Assembly (NCBI GenBank): GCA_033065855.1
Contig: JAVXUO010000467.1
Location: 186,001 to 250,000, forward strand
Direction of reading: 5' to 3'
Source of the DNA: Escallonia rubra
Lineage: Eukaryota > Streptophyta > Magnoliopsida > Escalloniales > Escalloniaceae
Length of the DNA: 64,000 nucleotides
A program made the position numbers and the translations under genes. This document shows positions 23,110 to 32,678 of this stretch, piece after piece; within the stretch, counting starts at the first letter, position 1, and each line of letters begins with the position of its first letter. A model generated the notes under the pieces. It saw only the letters and a list, made by a program, of their open reading frames with translations. It ran no database searches and was not told the origin of the DNA.

Positions 23110-24353
23110 GTGCTGCTGATTTTCCTTTTTTCTTCTTATGGGGTTTATTTTTCTTTTATTAATTTTTTTGGGTTGAACTACTCTAGGCTAGTCTATCTAT
23201 ATATCTATAGGATTAAATAGAAAGTAAATCTGTGTCCTAAAAGTGCACTTCTACAAAATTAAAAAGTCTGGTCCTAAAAGTTTTCGAAATTCTTTCTAGA
23301 AAATTTAAAATAGGGACAAAATTCCGTGATTACCTTAACCTTAGGGGGTTTATTTGGAAATATATACTCTTTGCCTTTCAAGATTTTGGTTATTCTTAGA
23401 ATTTTTGTGATGTGGTAAGCTCTAATTGGTTGGAGGTTGAGTGAAGAAAGTTTGTATTGGAGCTGGGTGTTGACAAGTCAGATTTGGCAATGGGTTTGTA
23501 AATCATGTCAGACTCATGGTTGTAGGGAATAACGCTGTAATTTGGAAGGAATAACAAATCAAAGTAAGAAACAATATTCTATTGGTCAAAAGGAGCATGG
23601 CTATTTTTTTTATTATTATGAATGGTAAGAGTTTAGGTTGGCAAGTTGAAAATTGATTATTTAACTCTTTCCTAGAATAATTAATTGCCGCCAAAAATTT
23701 TAGTTGTAATTCTTTGAGAATTCTCAAAATATCTCATTACAAATTCAGAATTGAATCGATCCATGTTAATCACATTTGGGATGCCACACATATAGGTCAT
23801 CTCAAGTGAATCAACCTATAAACTTCTAGATATGCGAAACGTGAGTGGAAACCTTGGACACTGTGAATTACAATCCCTCCAAAATTTGGAAGCGACTCTG
23901 AAAACCCAAATTTGTGAAAATTCTAAAACTCCCTTTGTGAAGCTTTTAGATTGCATGCTCAATACAAAGGAAAAATCGGATATAATTTACGCAAAAGCCT
24001 GGTTTGGATTTTGAGAGATTTTAGACATATGTGGGGGCAAATGCTCGTTGTTGATGATTCTTTTTATATTTATATTTAAAGGGGTTTATTTGGAAGATAA
24101 TCTCTACTTTCAGGAGTATTGGTTATATTGTAATCTTTGACCTAGTAAGTTTTAGTTTGCTTAAGGTTGATTTATAAAATTGTATAGGTGTTGGACGACA
24201 ACACTAGGCGTGGGAATGGTTGTGCCACATGTTATGGACTTATTGGCAACGTGATATGGGTTTTTCATGAGAAATTGTTCTAGAATACAAAAAATTGTTA
24301 AGTAATAACAAAAGGGGAAGTACTATACTGCCCCCAATCCTATTTCATTTTTA
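23110..24353. other. Kinase upstream region with degenerate partial duplicate
   Basis: No gene is seen. The first part is the presumed promoter of the minus-strand kinase. A decayed second copy of the leader/promoter follows at about 23890-24230, listed separately. The rest is AT-rich without recognisable elements. Confidence 0.5.
23890..24230. repeat. Decayed duplicate of the kinase 5' leader/promoter (original about 22930-23460)
   Basis: Landmarks occur in the same order in both places: TGTGAAAA; GTGAAGCTT; GGTTTGGATT then GAGGGATTTTGA or GAGAGATTTTAG; a G-run then AAATGC; GATTTTCCTTTTT or GATTCTTTTTA; GGGGTTTATTT; GGTTATTC or GGTTATATTG; GGTTGAGT or GGTTGATT. Spacing is slightly compressed in the copy. 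No kinase coding sequence follows it. Confidence 0.6.
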
Positions 24354-24689
24354 GGGTTAATTATATCAGTGTCCCAGAGATTTGGTGGTAATTACTGTCA
24401 AGGAAATTAAATTTCAAAAAGTAACAGACCGTGACCACAAACGTTAAAAATGTAACACTTGTGTCATTCTGTCAAGTAACCGTCCAACAAATGTACTTTT
24501 TTGGTGATGTCATCAATACATATTTTTTAAATGACAATACTACCCTTATATTATACGTAATATATTACTGTACAAAAATCTAAAACTTTAATTTTTTAAT
24601 CAAGTTTAAAAACCTAATTTTTAAACAAATGGGTTTCTCTCTCCAAATATGTTTAGAAACTACAACTTTTCTCTCTTCCAAATTTGAAT

Positions 24690-25100
24690 TTTCAGTCGCT
24701 ACCTCCCTCGCCCCATGCCGCCGGCAGCCCCCTCCCTCACCCTACCTAGTTGCGGATAGCCCCTTCCTCAGCCTACCCCGGCAGCAAGCCCCCCTCTCAC
24801 CCCACCTCGCCGCCGACAGCCCCTTCCCTCAGCCCACCCCTGTGGCAGCCCCCCTCCCTCACCCCCATCGCCGGCAGCCCCCTCCCTCACCCCACCTCGC
24901 CGGTAGCCCCTTTCTCATCCCACCTCGCCGATAGGCCCCTTCCTCACCCCATTTCACCGGTAACCCCTCCTTCATCCCACCTCGCTAGCAACCTCTCCCT
25001 CATGCCACCTAAAATGGTAGGCCCCTCCTCACTCTACCGCCCCGACAACCCCTCCATCACCCCACCCCAACCCGTCGACAGCCCTCTCCCTCCCCCCACC
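24690..25100. repeat. GC-rich minisatellite of about 40 bp units in the MULE-like left arm
   Basis: Degenerate repeats of CCGGCAGCCCC, CTCCCTCACC and CCACCTCGCC give long proline/serine frames on the plus strand. The other MULE-like element has related GC-rich wording on the opposite strand (5540-5630). The open frames here follow from the repeat and are not taken as genes. Confidence 0.7.
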
Positions 25101-26019
25101 ACCGTATGGGTTGTGGCATTGTCCAGCGCTTTCGAAATAAAAATAGAAACGTAACTTGCCGAATGGGTTCCCGGTGAGGCAAGAGAGCTGGGCTATAAAA
25201 CTGGACAGTTGTGTTGGTGGTGGTGGTGGCCACCATTTGTCTACTCATGCAGCAAATCAGAGTACAATGTAAAATGGTTTGATGGAAATGAAACTGATGC
25301 CAAGGGAAGTGGGTTCGCAGTCGACGTGGAGGTGCCACAAGAATGCAGTCCGAGTCAGATGCCAAGTATGTTAATGTGAGACACAACAAGGGTGGAGCAA
25401 AGACATAGACCAAGGGCTTCCCAGATAGAGCCTGAGGGTGGCAGTGTTGCGAGGGCGATGGCGCAGGATGAATACACAACGACAGTTACAGTTCGATGCT
25501 TAGGTCCAGAGTCAAGGTCATGTATGTTTCTCTCTCTAGGATTCTAGAGTGAGAAAGTGAAAATGTTCTGAAAGTGTCCAACCCTTCGAATGAATTCTCA
25601 AGACCCCTATTTATAGAGGTTGAGATGATGGTGTCATTAACCGGCACGTGGTGCTCCCTGGGAGTGACACGTCACCGGGGGGTCCACAGGTGCCGGTGCT
25701 CTACGGACTGTCGGATCGTATATTCACCCGGCCTGCCCCTATAGAATCGCTCTGTCTGTCTAGAAAGACTGGCTCTCACAGCGTCGGTGTGGCAAGAGAA
25801 CCCCTTGATCTAGCCTCCAATCCAAGCCCTTGTAGAGTCCCATAGGCCTAGCAGCGATGGGGAAAACCCGACGCCCAACTGCCAGGCAAACTAGGTGCAA
25901 TGCCTTCCAAAGATCTGCTCCCGTCTCGGAGTGACCCAGGGGTCATAGTCCCTAGGGGTGTCGACGCAAGCCCCCAGTGCCAGAGCACGTAGGCCAGTCA
26001 CGCAGACACCCTGGCAGAG

Positions 26020-26800
26020 ATAGTGTCCCGGAGGAGTCGCCTATTCCGCAGGCCGAGATAACATCCCGGAGGAGCCGTCTATCTGGCCGGTCGAGGTAAC
26101 ATCCCGGAGGCGCCGTCTACCTGGCAGAAGGGGAGTCTTAGTGCCGGAGCACTTGGAGCTCCTTGGTAGAGATAGTGTCCCGGAGGAGTCGCCTATCCTC
26201 GCAGGTGAGTCTTTGTGCCGGAGCACTCGAAGCGCGTCAAGGTAGCATCCCAGATGAGCCGTCTACCCGACTGGCCGAGGTAGCATCCCAGAGGATCCGT
26301 CTACCTGGCGAAAGGGGAGTTGGAGAGCTCCCTAGCGGAGATAGTGTCCCGGAGGAGTCGCCTATCCCCGCGGGTGAATCCTTGTGCCGGAGCACTCGGA
26401 GCGTATCAAGGTAGCATCCTGGAGGAGTCGTCTACCTGGTAGAAGAGGAGTTGAAGAGCTCCCTGGGGGACGAAGGAGTCGCCTATCCCCGCGGGTGAGT
26501 CCTTGTGCCGGAGCACTCGGAGCGCGTCAAGGTAGCATACTGGAAGAGTCGTCTACCTGACGGGCCGATGTAGCATCCTGGAGGAGCCGTCTACCTGGTG
26601 GAAGGGGAGTTGGAGAGATCCCTGGCGAAGATAGTGTCCCGGATGAGTCGCCTATCCCCGCAGGTGAGTCCTTATGCCGAAGCACTCGGAGAGCATCAAG
26701 GTAGCATCCCGGAGGAGCCGTCTACCTAACGGAAGGGGAGTTGAAAATGTCATTGGCGGAGATAGTGTCTTGGAGGAGTCGCCTATCCCCGCGGGTGCTG
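26020..26800. repeat. 169-bp tandem repeats in the LTR (also 30640-31480 and 44940-45620)
   Basis: Units contain GGTAGCATCCCGGAGGAG, a CCGTCTACCTG segment, AGATAGTGTCCCGGAGGAG, a CGCCTATCCCCGCGGGTGAG segment and TTGTGCCGGAGCACTCGG. Start-to-start spacing is 169 bp where intact, with some shortened units. All three LTR copies in the window carry the array. Confidence 0.85.
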
Positions 26801-27104
26801 CGCACTCCAGAAAGTGGGTCGAAGCATGTTCCATGACCAAGGCAAGGTGTGCATGGTGTGGTGAATGAGTGTGGTGCCCGGGGGGGGGGGGGGAATGTAA
26901 CATGATTGTGGCGCATGGACGTGACATAGTGAGTAAGGTGCCGGGGGCACGGCTATATCAGCGGTGCGACGCACGGACATGGCAGAGTGTTAGAGTACGA
27001 CACCCAAACGCTGGCGACGGAGGTCGCAGAGATGACGTCCCGGCGACGGACGACGAGCGTCGCAGAGTTACGCACGGGCGTGGGTGACGTCCAGACGACG
27101 GGCG

Positions 27105-27320
27105 ACGGGGGTCGCGGAGATGACGTCCAGGCGACGGGGTCGCGGAGTGACGTCCCGGCGACGGGGTCGCGGAGTGACGTCCCGGCGACGGGGTCGCGGA
27201 GTGACGTCCCGGCGACGGGGTCGCGGAGTGACGTCCCGGCGATGGGGTCACAGAGTGACGTTTGGGTGACGCGGTAGCGGAGTGACGTCCCGGCGACGGG
27301 GTCGCGGAGTGACGTGGTCA
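27105..27320. repeat. 27-bp GC-rich minisatellite (also 44400-44600 in the solo LTR)
   Basis: Seven or more units of GACGTCCCGGCGACGGGG plus TCGCGGAGT lie head to tail. Because 27 is a multiple of three, every frame stays open, giving spurious repetitive proteins (for example PATGSRSDV). The reverse-orientation equivalent in the solo LTR uses ACAACTCCGCGACCACGTCG units. Confidence 0.85.
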
Positions 27321-27420
27321 TGGAGTGATGTAAGGCCCCTTGAAGAGAAGTGAAGGTGTTAAGGATGGAGGCCAAAGGCCAACCCTTGAGGGAAGGGCAA
27401 GGCCAACCTCAAGGGGAGTC

Positions 27421-27959
27421 TGAGGTGATGGGCGACAAGTGTCGCGGAGATGGCGCATGGGCGCTGACGACAGGGGTCCCGAAGACGGCGCCCAGGCGAC
27501 GGACGACGAGTGTCGCGGAGACGTCACCCGGGCAATGGGCGACAAGCATCCTCAAGTTGGCGCGCGGGTGACGGGCGTCACGAAGGCCCCGCGCGGGCGC
27601 GGGCGACGGGGTTCACGAAAGCAGCGCACGTGCGTTGGCGATGGGGGTCGCGGTGCCAGGGCATGTCGACAAGCATTGAACAATGAGTAGGAGTAGGTGG
27701 TTTGAGCTACCTCGCGCAGCACCTACCAAGGATGTTGATTTTGGAGGACAACGTCACACGGGCGCGTGAACAAATTTGCAACAAAGTTCTAAGTGCAGAA
27801 AAGTATGAAATGGGTAGGGGCGCGATGTGCGCGATCGGGCGTCGCGATGCGGGGGTAGTCCACGACGGGCGCAGGGGCGCGGGCAATGGAAGGCGATCAA
27901 TGTTGCAAAAAAATTATAAGTATAGAAAAGTGAGAAAATGGGTAACAGCGGGCGAAGAA
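27421..27959. other. GC-rich internal segment of the LARD-like element
   Basis: Repeats of GGCGACGG and GGGTCGCGG continue but differ from the LTR. A block at about 27700-27740 (TTTGAGCTACCTCGCGCAGC) is related to one at 29628-29668, so part of the interior is duplicated around the purine-rich tract. No gene is recognised. Confidence 0.5.
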
Positions 27960-28414
27960 GTGCCATCCTAAAGCACGTAAAAATTTTAGTTGTAGTAAAA
28001 TTGGTATGTTGATTTTTTGGTTGGTTAGAAAAAAAAGTTAAGTGTGGTGTAGTGAAAGAAGGGTGAGTATAAAGGAATATTGGAGCAAGAGAGGATGTTA
28101 GAGTGTTGGGGTGTGTGGTATTTATGAAAAAGTGTAAAGAAGATGGAAGTGTTGAGAGGAAGAAAAGGGAAAGAAAAAAATGGGGTGGGTCGGCCTCAGG
28201 GTGTGAGGGGGTCGGTCTTGTATGAGGGAAAAGGGAAGGGGTCTTGGGTGAAGGGAAAAAATGATGAGGAGAGGTAATATGTGGGGGGGGGGGGGGAATT
28301 AATGTGAGGAAGAGGAAAGGGTAAAGAGAAAGCGGTGTGAGGGAATGATGATTGGTTAATTTGAAAGAAGGATGGAGAGAGAGAGAGAGTGAGATGAAAG
28401 AATATGGGTCTTCC

Positions 28415-28488
<74 letters not shown>

Positions 28489-29620
28489 ATAATGAGTGTG
28501 TAATTGGAGAGAGGAGTGAGAGAAGGGTGAGTGAATGAAGAGGGATAGGGGGTCGGCCTAGGGGAAAGGGGTGGAGAGGCTGAGGCCGAGGTGTGGGAAG
28601 GGGGGGATGATTGGAAATGATGGGGGAGAGAGATGTGAAGAGAGAGAGAGTGATGTGATTAATGGGAGGGGGGAGGGAGAGTGAGAAAGGAAAGTGAATG
28701 AAGATAGAGGAGGGGGGTCGGCCTAGGGAAAGAAGGTGTGGACGCCGAGGCCGAGGGGTGTGGGAAGGGGGGTGATTAATGGTTAATGTGTGAGAGTGAA
28801 GAAGTGAGAGAGAGAAGGTTGTAAGTGGGGGGAAGTTAATGTGAGTAATGAGTGGGGAAAAAGGAAGAGAGGGAAGGGAGGAGGGGAGGAGACCCACGTG
28901 AGGGGTGAAAGAGAGGAGTGTGTGGGTGAGTTAATGAGTATAAGAAAGAGAGATAAAATGTGTAAGAGAGAGAGAGAGAGAGAGAGAGAATGTGTGTGTG
29001 TGTGTGTAAAATAGGGAAATAGGGGAACGGTGTCTCGGGTAGTGAGGGAAGAGTGAGGAAAATATGTTGAGTGATGTAAGAAGGAGAAAGAAAAAAATTA
29101 AAAAGTTGAAAGTGATGGAAGAGAGAGAAAAAGGAAGAGAGAGAAAAGGGAGAGAGGGAACTAAATGTGGGAAGAGAGAGTGGGGAAGACCCACATGGAG
29201 GGGTGGGAAGGGGCCTACCCAGGCGCCTGGGTGGGAGCCCAAATTTTTTTTTGTTGGCCTCCCTAAGGAGGGAACCCCCAATGAATTTTTTTTTCATGAT
29301 GTACAAAGAGAGAAAAATAGGAGTTGTCTATAATGTGGGGAAATAGTGGTGAGGGAAGAAAGGAAGACGTAGTGTTGGATCATGTGAGAGGGAGAGTGAA
29401 TAAAGATATAGAGAGAGTAATGAGAGCATGAATGTTGGGAGTAAGTGGGGAAGATGAAAACTTTGAAAAATTTCCTAAGTGTTGAAAAAAAAATTTGTAC
29501 TTGGGCAAAGGTGGTGAGGGAGGCCACTGAGGGTGGTGATCGATGACCGGTTGTGAAAAAAAATGTAATTTTTTTCTAAGTGTCAAGAAAAGTGAATGGG
29601 GAATGATGATGCGACCGTAG
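27960..29620. repeat. Purine-rich (plus strand) low-complexity interior, about 1.6 kb
   Basis: The plus strand is overwhelmingly A and G, with GGGAG, GAGAGA and TGAGTG runs, (TA)n-(GA)n at 28418-28488, and (GA)n-(GT)n at 28960-29010. Degenerate blocks containing GGGTCGGCCTAGGG recur (28547 and 28715). Minus-strand frames of up to 233 codons are Ser/Leu/Pro-rich translations of this pyrimidine strand and are not counted as genes. Confidence 0.75.
28418..28488. repeat. Compound microsatellite (TA)n(GA)n
   Basis: About 37 bases of alternating TA are followed by GAGAGAGAAAGAGAGAG in the interior of the LARD-like element. Confidence 0.9.
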
Positions 29621-29907
29621 TAGCGCGGCTTGAGCCACCCCGCGCACCACGTACCAAGTCGTTGCAATGTGAGGTCGAAGGGGTTGGGAAGGGGTGAAGC
29701 CCCCAAGGGGGTGGGTGATGGTATGAAGGGTGGTGTCAATAGACTAGTGCAAAAGTAATGTAGCTTGAAATTTTTCTAAGTCTAGAAATGACGGCCTCTT
29801 GGATGGCTGAGTTGAGGCTGTGATTGGTAATCTTGGTAGCCATACGTTGCTGAGGCATGGTTGCTTGATGTGTTAGGCAAAGGACGAACTGCACTGCGAT
29901 GCTCACC

Positions 29908-29925
29908 TCCCCAGTAGAGTCGCCA
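29908..29925 (-). other. Primer-binding site of the LARD-like element
   Basis: On the minus strand, TGGCGACTCTACTGGGGA begins three bases after the LTR end. This wording is close to the tRNA-Arg-type PBS known from Ogre/Tat gypsy elements. It sets the element's orientation. Confidence 0.65.
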
Positions 29926-29928
29926 AAA

Positions 29929-31783
29929 TGATGCCAAGGTAAATGGGTTCGCAGTCGACTTGGAGGTGCCACAAGGAATGCAGTTCGAATCAGATGCCAA
30001 GTATGTTGATGTGGGACACAGCAAAGGTGGAGCAAAGGTAAAGACCAAGGGCTTCCCAGATAGAGCCTGAGGGTGGCAATGCTGCAAGGGCGATGGCGCA
30101 TGATGAATACACGACGACAGTCACAGTCCGATGCTTAGGTCCAGAGTCAGGGTCCTGTATGTTTCTCTCTCTAGGATTCTAGAGTGAGAAAGTGAAAATG
30201 TTCTGAAAGTGTCCAACCCTCTAAATGAATTCTCAAGACCCCTATTTATAGAGGTTGACATGATGGTGTCATTAACCGACACGTGGCGCTCCCCAGGAGT
30301 GACACGTCACTGGAGGGGGTCCACAGGTGCCGGTGCTCCACAGACTGTTGAATCGCATATTCACCTGTCCTGCCCCGCATAGTGTCGCTCTGTCTGTCTG
30401 GAAAGACTGACTCCCACAGCGTCGGTGTGCCAGAGAACCCCTTGATCTAGCCTCCAATCCAAGCCCTTGTAGAGTCCCATAGGCCTGGCAACGGTGGGGA
30501 AGACCCAACGCCCAATTGCCAGGCGAACTAGGCGCGATGCCCTCCAAAGACCTGCTCCCGTCTCGGAGTGACCCGGGGGTCATAGTCCCACGGGGTGCCG
30601 ACGCAAGCCCCCAGTGCCAGAGCACGTAGGCCAGTCACGCAAACACCCTGGCGGAGATAGTATCTCGAAGGAGTCGCCTATTCCGCAGGCCGAGGTAGCA
30701 TCCTGGGGGAGCCGTCTACCTCACCGGCCGAGATAGCATCCCGGAGGCGCCGTCTACCTGACAGAAGGGGAGTCTTCGTGCCGGAGCACTTGGAGCTCCC
30801 TGGCACAGATAGTGTCCCGGAGGAGTCGCCTATACTCGCGGGTGAGTCCTTGTGCCGGAACACTCGGAGCTCGTCATGGTAGCATCCCAGAGGAGCCGTC
30901 TACCTGACTGGCCGAGGTAGCACCTCGGAGGAGCCATCTACTTGGCGGAAGGGGAGTTGAAGAGCTCCTTGGCAGAGATAGTGTCCCGGAGGAGTCGCCT
31001 TTCCCCACGGGTGAGTCCTTGTGCCAAAGCATTCGGAGCGCGTGATGGTAGCATCCCGGAGGAGCCGTCTACCCGACTGGCAAAAGTAGCATTCTGGAGG
31101 AGCCGTCTACCTGGCGGAAGAGGAGTTGAAGAGCTCCCTGACGGAGATAGTGTCCCGGAGGAGTCACTTATGCCCGTGGGTGAGTCCTTGTGTTGTAGCA
31201 CTCGGAGCGCGTCAAGGTAGCATCCCGGAGGAGCCGTCTACCTAGCGAAAGAGGAGTTGAAGAGCTCATTGGCAGAGATAGTGTCCCGGAGGAGTTGCCT
31301 ATCCCCGCGGGTGAGTCCTTGTGCCGGAGCACTCGGAGAGCGTCAAGGTAGCATCCCGGAGGAGTCGTCTACCTGACGGGCCGACGTAGCATCCCGAAGG
31401 AGCCGTCTACCTGACGGAAAGGGAGTTGAAAAACTCCCTGGTGGAGACCGTGTCCTGGAGGAGTCGCCTATCCCCGCGGGTGCTATGCACTCCGGAGAAT
31501 GGGTCGAAGCATGTTCCACAGCGAAGGCAAGGTGCGCATGGTGTGGTGAATGAGTGTGGTGCCCGGGGGGCATGTAACATGATTATGGCGCATGGGCGCG
31601 ACGGAGTGAGTAAGGTGCCGGGGGCACGGTAGTGTGACAGAGAGCCTGGGGGCATGGCTTTATCAGCGGCGCCCGGGGGGCACCGGTTGTGAGCGTTGAA
31701 TATTGACTGTTGCTTGTGCGGATGTGTCATGCAAAATGGGACCCCAGTGGACCTTTGGGTGCGACCATAATAGGTTGGGAAAA
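29929..31783 (-). repeat. 5' LTR of the LARD-like element
   Basis: It matches the solo LTR at 43967-46379 in reverse orientation, from the TGATGCCAAGG edge through the TATA region and 169-bp repeats to GCATGCAAAATGGGACC-like sequence and the terminal GGTTGGGAA. It is about 550 bp shorter because the 27-bp GC-rich minisatellite block is missing. Confidence 0.8.
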
Positions 31784-32096
31784 TAAACAAATGGTTTGTT
31801 GGTAAAATTTTAATTGTAAAACCCAAATTGGGTTTTTCATTTGCATAGTCGGTTTCTTATGTCTTGCATTTGTGGCGACGATGGCCTTGACGGTGGCGGC
31901 GGCCTGGTGGGGAAGATAAAAGGGGGTGGCATTTCAAGTAATTACATTTTAAGCCATGGGCAATATGGTCATTTTGACCATTCCGTTATGTATTTAGATA
32001 TTCCGTTAGGTCAAAGGATATAAGTGCCTATTTTTAAAACTTATGGACACGCCTGTTATTTCACCCTAACCTCAGGGACATGGCTGTAATTATCCC

Positions 32097-32678
32097 TAAT
32101 TTCTACATTTTTTTTGTGAAATAGGCATCTCTCTGAAACTTTTTCTTTTAGCGTCACCTTTATGTACTTACGCACATTGATGCAGCCGCCAGTTTTGGAC
32201 TTAGGTATATGATGTAAAGCCAGGGCCATTTTTTGCTTTCCTAATGTATAAATTGGTGTGGTTATTTTCTCTTGTTCGTAGCTTAGGGCTTGTAAGGGTA
32301 GGTGGTCAGGGCTTTGTTGGTCGGGTAGATTGTATGGGCTTTACAAAAGCCTGTTTACTTGTTTTCTTTGCAAATCTTTTGATGCTCTCCTCTTATGGTT
32401 GTGTTTTAGTACGACGGTGAGATTATATCCTTTCGTGTTTGGCACTCCCTGAGTTACATTTTCTTGTAATTGTGTTTGCCTAAAAGAAGTTCTTAAATGC
32501 TACTAATATAATAATAAAATAATAATAATAATAAATGGGTAATGGTTCATATATCTCACTAAAGCTCAAGTAAGGAATTTGAACTGGTTGAAGATTTCTA
32601 GGTTTTCATAAATCTTTAAAAGCCTTCTGTTCATTTTGCCTAATAAAATCTAGAATCTCAACAAAAAGCAACAATAGT
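32097..32678. other. Unassigned interval ending in an ATA/AAT-rich run
   Basis: No gene is seen. A TAATAATAATAA run at 32500-32535 could be the tail of an old LINE or SINE-like insertion, but no coding support exists. Confidence 0.35.

Larger units (their letters stand above)
25295..27420 (-). repeat. 3' LTR copy of the LARD-like element, one end unclear
   Basis: It starts exactly at TGATGCCAAGG and follows the solo LTR through the TATA region, 169-bp repeats, 27-bp minisatellite and the CAAGGCCAACC block. Similarity then stops near 27420, before the expected LTR 5' end, and unrelated GC-rich repeats follow to about 27960. Confidence 0.7.
25295..31783 (-). mobile_element. Non-autonomous LTR retroelement (LARD-like), minus orientation
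   Basis: Related terminal blocks lie at 25295-about 27420 and 29929-31783. Read on the minus strand, the LTR starts near TGTTCCCAACC and ends GGCATCA. A PBS follows the right-hand copy at 29925-29908, so transcription runs leftwards. A CTATTTATA (minus-strand TATAAATAG) lies in each LTR. Flanks are GAAAC (25290-25294) and TAAAC (31784-31788), an imperfect 5-bp duplication. No gag-pol domains appear in the interior; only a short frame after the PBS (MPQQRMATKITN) might be a gag start. The left LTR does not reach the expected LTR 5' end, so that side is rearranged. Confidence 0.75.
24354..32096. mobile_element. Second MULE-like element, apparently interrupted by an LTR retroelement
   Basis: The left end, GGGTTAATTATATCAGTGTC at 24354, and the right end, read in reverse as GGGATAATTACAGCCATGTC from 32096, form diverged inverted repeats. 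Both resemble the MULE-like element at 4560-5822, including subterminal wording such as CAATGGTC and CCATTCCGTTA. The left arm (24354-25294) and right arm (31784-32096) flank a 6.5-kb LTR element. No matching 9-bp duplication was found, so the two ends may instead come from separate related elements. Confidence 0.5.

Noticed and set aside
26020..26800. Regular repeats that could suggest a CRISPR-like array
   Set aside because: Units are 169 bp, head to tail, without short repeats and unique spacers, in a plant retroelement LTR.
26953..27375. Repetitive proteins across the 27-bp minisatellite
   Set aside because: A 27-bp unit keeps every frame open; similar frames occur on both strands, so they carry no coding evidence.
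27754..29306. Minus-strand frames of up to 233 codons rich in Ser, Leu and Pro
   Set aside because: They are translations of a pyrimidine-rich, microsatellite-like strand with no domain, so they were treated as composition artefacts.
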